Shown in pieces: positions 61,135 to 64,000 of a stretch of 64,000 nucleotides of DNA. How positions within the stretch are numbered: the first letter of the stretch is position 1; the number at the start of each line of letters is the position of its first letter. The notes below the pieces were generated by a model. The model did not search any database. It worked only from the letters and a program-made list of their open reading frames with translations, and was not told the DNA's origin. Origin of the DNA: Rheinheimera salexigens (GTDB lineage: Bacteria > Pseudomonadota > Gammaproteobacteria > Enterobacterales > Alteromonadaceae); the NCBI RefSeq assembly GCF_001752395.1, contig NZ_MKEK01000001.1, forward strand, positions 981,044-1,045,043, written 5' to 3'. Both the position numbers and the translations under genes were made by a program.

Positions 61135-62490
61135 CTAGTTTACGGGGATCTGTATCGTGATACAAAGTCCTGTTTCAGATATTTTACTGGCCAAAACAGT
61201 ACCGCCATGCTGGCGGATAATTTTAGCGACAATGGCTAAGCCTAAACCAGTACCGCCAGTGTTACTGGTACGGCTATCTGATACACGATAGAAAGGCTCA
61301 AATATCGCCGTCAGTAAATGGGCTTCGATGCCTGGGCCTTGGTCGGTTATTTGCAATTGAATATCATTACCTAACCGTTTTAACTGACAACTTACCGTGC
61401 TGGCGGTTGGGCTATATTTAATAGCATTACGCAGCACATTTTCAATGGCACGGCCTAACATTTGGCTATCAGCTTCGACTTCAATATTAGGCTCAGCTTG
61501 TAGTAGCACTTGTTGCTGTTTAGCATCGGATTCAACTTGGTTAACTGCAATGATTTCTGCAATTAATTCAGTTAAATCAAAAGTATGCTTTTGTAACTGA
61601 TATTGGCCAGCATCTAATTTACTGTAGGTCAGTAATTCATCTAGCATGGCATCTAAGCGATCTAGCTCTTGTTTTATTCTGGGCATTTGCTGTAAATCTT
61701 GCTGGCGTTCGGTTAAACCTAATGCCAGCTGAGCTCTGGCTAAAGGTGAGCGCAACTCATGAGAAATATCCCGCAATAAGCGCTGCTGATTAGTTAATAA
61801 AGCACTAATACGTTCGGCCATAGTATTAAAACTATGCCCAAGCTGGCCTAATTCGTCTTTACGCTTAATTAAGTGCTTAACGCGTACATCCAACTGACCG
61901 TTAGCAAATTCTAAGTTGCGTTGTAATAACTCACGCAACGGCCGCGAAATGGAAATAGCTAAAATAAAGCTGGCGACGGCAGAGATAAATAGCGTAAATA
62001 TTAAAACAATATGCTGTGGCGCATCATTGATATGCCACCAAGGCCGAGCTCGGCGTTGCCGTTTTTGATATAAAGCCAGTGACTCATCACCAAGTTGTAA
62101 TAAAAAAGGCCCCGCGACGGTTATATTACGGTGCTTTAGCCAACCTGGACGTGCAAGCTGAGATAATTCTGTTAACCAGTTTTGATCAAAGTCAGCGGGT
62201 AATGCTGAGTCACTGCTAATGTGATTTGTAGTGGTATTAACCACTAGCCAGCGATCAGGCTGTTGCTGTTGTAACTGACGAATTAAGGCTTTGCTATCGC
62301 TTAATTGCTGATAGCGGTCTACCTGATGCTGTAATTGACTTGCAATATTATGGGGTAAGCGACGGATCTCAGTTGGCTCAGTTAAGCTGCGTGATAGCAT
62401 CACGGCACTAATTACGGCACTAAGTAATACTAACCAGAACCAAATAAAAATTCGTCCAGCAAGATAATGAAAAGGATTTAGTGATTTCAA
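61135..62490 (-). CDS. cpxA: Envelope-stress sensor histidine kinase CpxA
   Basis: 451 residues. Two membrane helices (IFIWFWLVLLSAVISAVML; IVLIFTLFISAVASFILAI) flank a periplasmic sensor. HAMP follows, then the H-box DISHELRSPLARAQL, N-box AIENVLRNAIKYSP, and G boxes DQGPGIEAHL and GGTGLGLAI. The start is TTG 62490 (LKSLNPFHYLAGRIF). It lies downstream of cpxR and opposite cpxP, as in the Cpx system of E. coli. Confidence 0.93.
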   Translation of the reverse strand: MKSLNPFHYLAGRIFIWFWLVLLSAVISAVMLSRSLTEPTEIRRLPHNIASQLQHQVDRYQQLSDSKALIRQLQQQQPDRWLVVNTTTNHISSDSALPADFDQNWLTELSQLARPGWLKHRNITVAGPFLLQLGDESLALYQKRQRRARPWWHINDAPQHIVLIFTLFISAVASFILAISISRPLRELLQRNLEFANGQLDVRVKHLIKRKDELGQLGHSFNTMAERISALLTNQQRLLRDISHELRSPLARAQLALGLTERQQDLQQMPRIKQELDRLDAMLDELLTYSKLDAGQYQLQKHTFDLTELIAEIIAVNQVESDAKQQQVLLQAEPNIEVEADSQMLGRAIENVLRNAIKYSPTASTVSCQLKRLGNDIQLQITDQGPGIEAHLLTAIFEPFYRVSDSRTSNTGGTGLGLAIVAKIIRQHGGTVLASKISETGLCITIQIPVN

Positions 62491-62525
62491 TTTAACATTC
62501 TCATTATAATGACCATAAAATAGTA

Positions 62526-63212
62526 TTACTCAGCTGGCAGCAATAAATAGCCGGCACCGCGCAACGTTTTAATTTTTCATCCGGGCAATATTGACTAATT
62601 TTTACGAATATTACTGATATGCATATCTAAACTGCGATCATACATTTGTAATCGCTTACCTAATACTTTTTTACTTAACTCATCTTTGCTATGCACTACG
62701 CCAGGTTGCTGCATCAGAATTTCCAGTAACTGAAATTCAGTTACGGTTAAATTCAATACTTGGTCATTACATTGTACTTGACGATTTTGCGGATTAAGTA
62801 TTAAGCCATTAACATTAAGAATGGTAGTAAGGTTGGTGGGCGCTTGCATTAAGTCGGCGCGGCGTAAAATAGCCTTAATGCGTGCCACTAATTCACGCGG
62901 GTTAAAGGGTTTGGCTAAGTAATCGTCTGCGCCTAGCTCTAAACCAACAATACGGTCGACATCATCACCACGGGCAGTAAGCATTAAAACTGGGCAGTAG
63001 TTGTCATTACGCAGTGCTTTTAATACGCTTAAACCATCCATGCCTGGTAGCATAATATCTAATAATATTAACTGGTATTGGCCTGTTCTGGCTTCAGCTA
63101 AACCATTAGGCCCAGTATGCTCGGCATGAAAGCTTAAACCGTCAAGTGCCAGATATTCTGCCACCAGCTGGCAAAGCTCAATATCATCATCGATCATTAA
63201 TATGGCTGACAT
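62526..63212 (-). CDS. cpxR: Response regulator CpxR with disrupted C-terminus
   Basis: Receiver domain intact: acidic pocket MIDDD, phospho-Asp in LLDIMLPG, Thr in MLTARGDD, Lys in LAKPFNP; a winged-helix domain follows (LTVTEFQLLEILMQQPG, DRSLDMHISNIRK). The open frame stops at 62595 after 205 residues. The missing end is still there: KIKTLRGAGYLLLPAE reads in the same frame to a stop at 62526, but two stops (TAG, TGA) interrupt. The short stretch between reads best in another frame (SQYCPDEK), flanked by the A5 runs at 62599-62603 and 62573-62577. So compensating homopolymer indels, real or technical. The truncated form lacks the DNA-binding wing. Confidence 0.85.
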
Positions 63213-63263
63213 AGCACCTCCTTTTGCTTGAGTGTACGCAATCTAGGTTGTAAGCAGTTTATC

Positions 63264-63279
63264 TTTACAGGATCTTTAC
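63264..63279. promoter_or_regulatory. Putative CpxR box between cpxR and cpxP
   Basis: Two TTTAC units (63264-63268 and 63275-63279), spaced by six bases, read GTAAA-N6-GTAAA on the minus strand, close to the CpxR consensus GTAAA-N5-GTAAA. It lies in the divergent cpxRA/cpxP promoter region, where autoregulation is expected. Confidence 0.6.
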
Positions 63280-63312
63280 CTGTTGTTTGCGTTGCTTTGC
63301 ATTGGATGTTTT

Positions 63313-63342
63313 ATGCTGTAACTGTCAAATCGGTTACAGCAT
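63313..63342. promoter_or_regulatory. Inverted repeat in the cpxP leader
   Basis: ATGCTGTAAC and GTTACAGCAT, perfect ten-base arms with a ten-base centre, end 36 bases before the cpxP start. They could form a leader hairpin in the mRNA or be an operator. Confidence 0.45.
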
Positions 63343-63378
63343 GAATCAAATAAATTACCAAGCAACGGAGTAATCAAA

Positions 63379-63897
63379 ATGAAAGCGAACATAAAATTAT
63401 CTACTTTAATTGCAGTAATACTGACAGTAAGCAGTTTAAGTGTGGCTAGTGTCGCCGTAGCACAGGTTGATACTAGCGCCAAGTCGAATATACAGTATAA
63501 ACAACATTCTAGAATACATTCACCGCAACATAGATTTATGCGTATGTTTAAATCGGTTGATCTAACGGATGAGCAACAGCAGCAAATGCAGTTATTAATC
63601 CAGCAACATAAAGCAGATCGTAATAGCCAAAGCGCGAGCAAACAGCAATATAGTGACACTAAAGCGGCAATAAGCCAATTAATGCAAGCTGATCACTTTG
63701 ATCAAGCGCAAGCAGAACAACTGCTTCAGCAACGTCAAGTACAGCAACAACAGCGACAGCTACAACGTTTGAAATTGCAATATGACCTGTTGCAGGTTTT
63801 AACGCCAGAGCAACGGCAGCAGTTAGCTAAGGCTAAAAAACAAGCTCAACATAAGCGAGTAAAACATAAACAAACGAGAAATACTCATAACGCTTGA
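63379..63897 (+). CDS. cpxP: CpxP/Spy-family periplasmic protein
   Basis: 172 residues. A signal peptide (LSTLIAVILTVSSLSVASVAVAQ) is followed by a helical domain with two LTxxQ motifs (VDLTDEQQQQ and VLTPEQRQQL), the hallmark of the family. CpxP inhibits CpxA and acts as a periplasmic chaperone. The second half is very Gln-rich and the C-terminus is basic (HKRVKHKQTRN). ATG 63379 is preceded by ACGGAG. It is divergent from cpxRA. Confidence 0.88.
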   Translation: MKANIKLSTLIAVILTVSSLSVASVAVAQVDTSAKSNIQYKQHSRIHSPQHRFMRMFKSVDLTDEQQQQMQLLIQQHKADRNSQSASKQQYSDTKAAISQLMQADHFDQAQAEQLLQQRQVQQQQRQLQRLKLQYDLLQVLTPEQRQQLAKAKKQAQHKRVKHKQTRNTHNA

Positions 63898-64000
63898 GCA
63901 AATAGATAATTAGCAAAAGCTGACTAAGGCATGATTAGCAGATGATTGTAAATTGTTGGTGTACATTATTAATTGTACAGGCCATTAAATATCAGCATCT

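Overview
The window is a chromosomal segment of a gammaproteobacterium. Gene order and protein sequences fit the Alteromonadales, probably the Rheinheimera/Alishewanella/Arsukibacterium group. This placement is inferred from gene content (E. coli-like aceF-lpdA, acnB-yacL, rsmD-ftsYEX-rpoH, gpmI-envC-yibQ, yibN-grxC-secB-gpsA and cpxPRA blocks) and from an AT-leaning codon usage rich in TTA leucine; no rRNA or marker search was possible. No rRNA, tRNA, CRISPR array, prophage or intact insertion sequence was seen.

Layout. 1-2.3 kb: end of the pyruvate dehydrogenase operon (aceF, lpdA). 2.3-11.2 kb: a segment inserted relative to the E. coli order lpdA-acnB-yacL. It carries palindromic repeat elements, two unknown genes, a ccdAB toxin-antitoxin pair, a frameshifted secreted-protein gene, a Rnk-like protein, glutaminase, a free-standing malate synthase G insertion domain divergent from a RamB/ScfR-type regulator, and an M13 peptidase. 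11.2-15.7 kb: acnB, yacL, zapE. 15.7-22.1 kb: cytochrome bd operon cydA-cydB-cydX-cydD-cydC. 22.2-27.5 kb: MurR-type regulator, TonB receptor and anmK (cell-wall sugar recycling). 27.6-33 kb: M20 amidohydrolase, dusC, an unknown acidic protein, an M48 protease and LemA. 33.2-37 kb: glpEG, FliL-like, ubiCA, DUF192. 37-42 kb: copper/silver efflux cusBA with a Cys/His/Met-rich exported protein. 42-46.6 kb: 2OG-Fe oxygenase, two lipoproteins, a Gln-rich coiled-coil protein, yjaG. 46.6-51.5 kb: rsmD and ftsYEX-rpoH. 51.6-60 kb: yibQ-envC-gpmI, yibN-grxC-secB-gpsA, a degenerate GGDEF/EAL protein, trmL. 60-64 kb: pldB, cpxA-cpxR and divergent cpxP.

How it works together. Central carbon flow (PDH, aconitase), aerobic/microaerobic respiration (cyt bd and its CydDC exporter), ubiquinone synthesis, envelope division (FtsEX-EnvC), envelope stress (Cpx) and heat shock (RpoH) are housekeeping. 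The accessory content lies mainly between 2.3 and 9 kb.

Most notable observations: a perfect CIRCE (HrcA operator) in the rpoH promoter; a solo malate synthase G insertion domain paired with a glyoxylate-type regulator; a family of covarying palindromes; a PdhR-like operator inside the acnB promoter spacer; and several genes (ccdA, the secreted-protein gene, gpmI, cpxR) whose frames are broken exactly at A/T homopolymers. The last point suggests either base-calling shortfalls or real slippage or decay.
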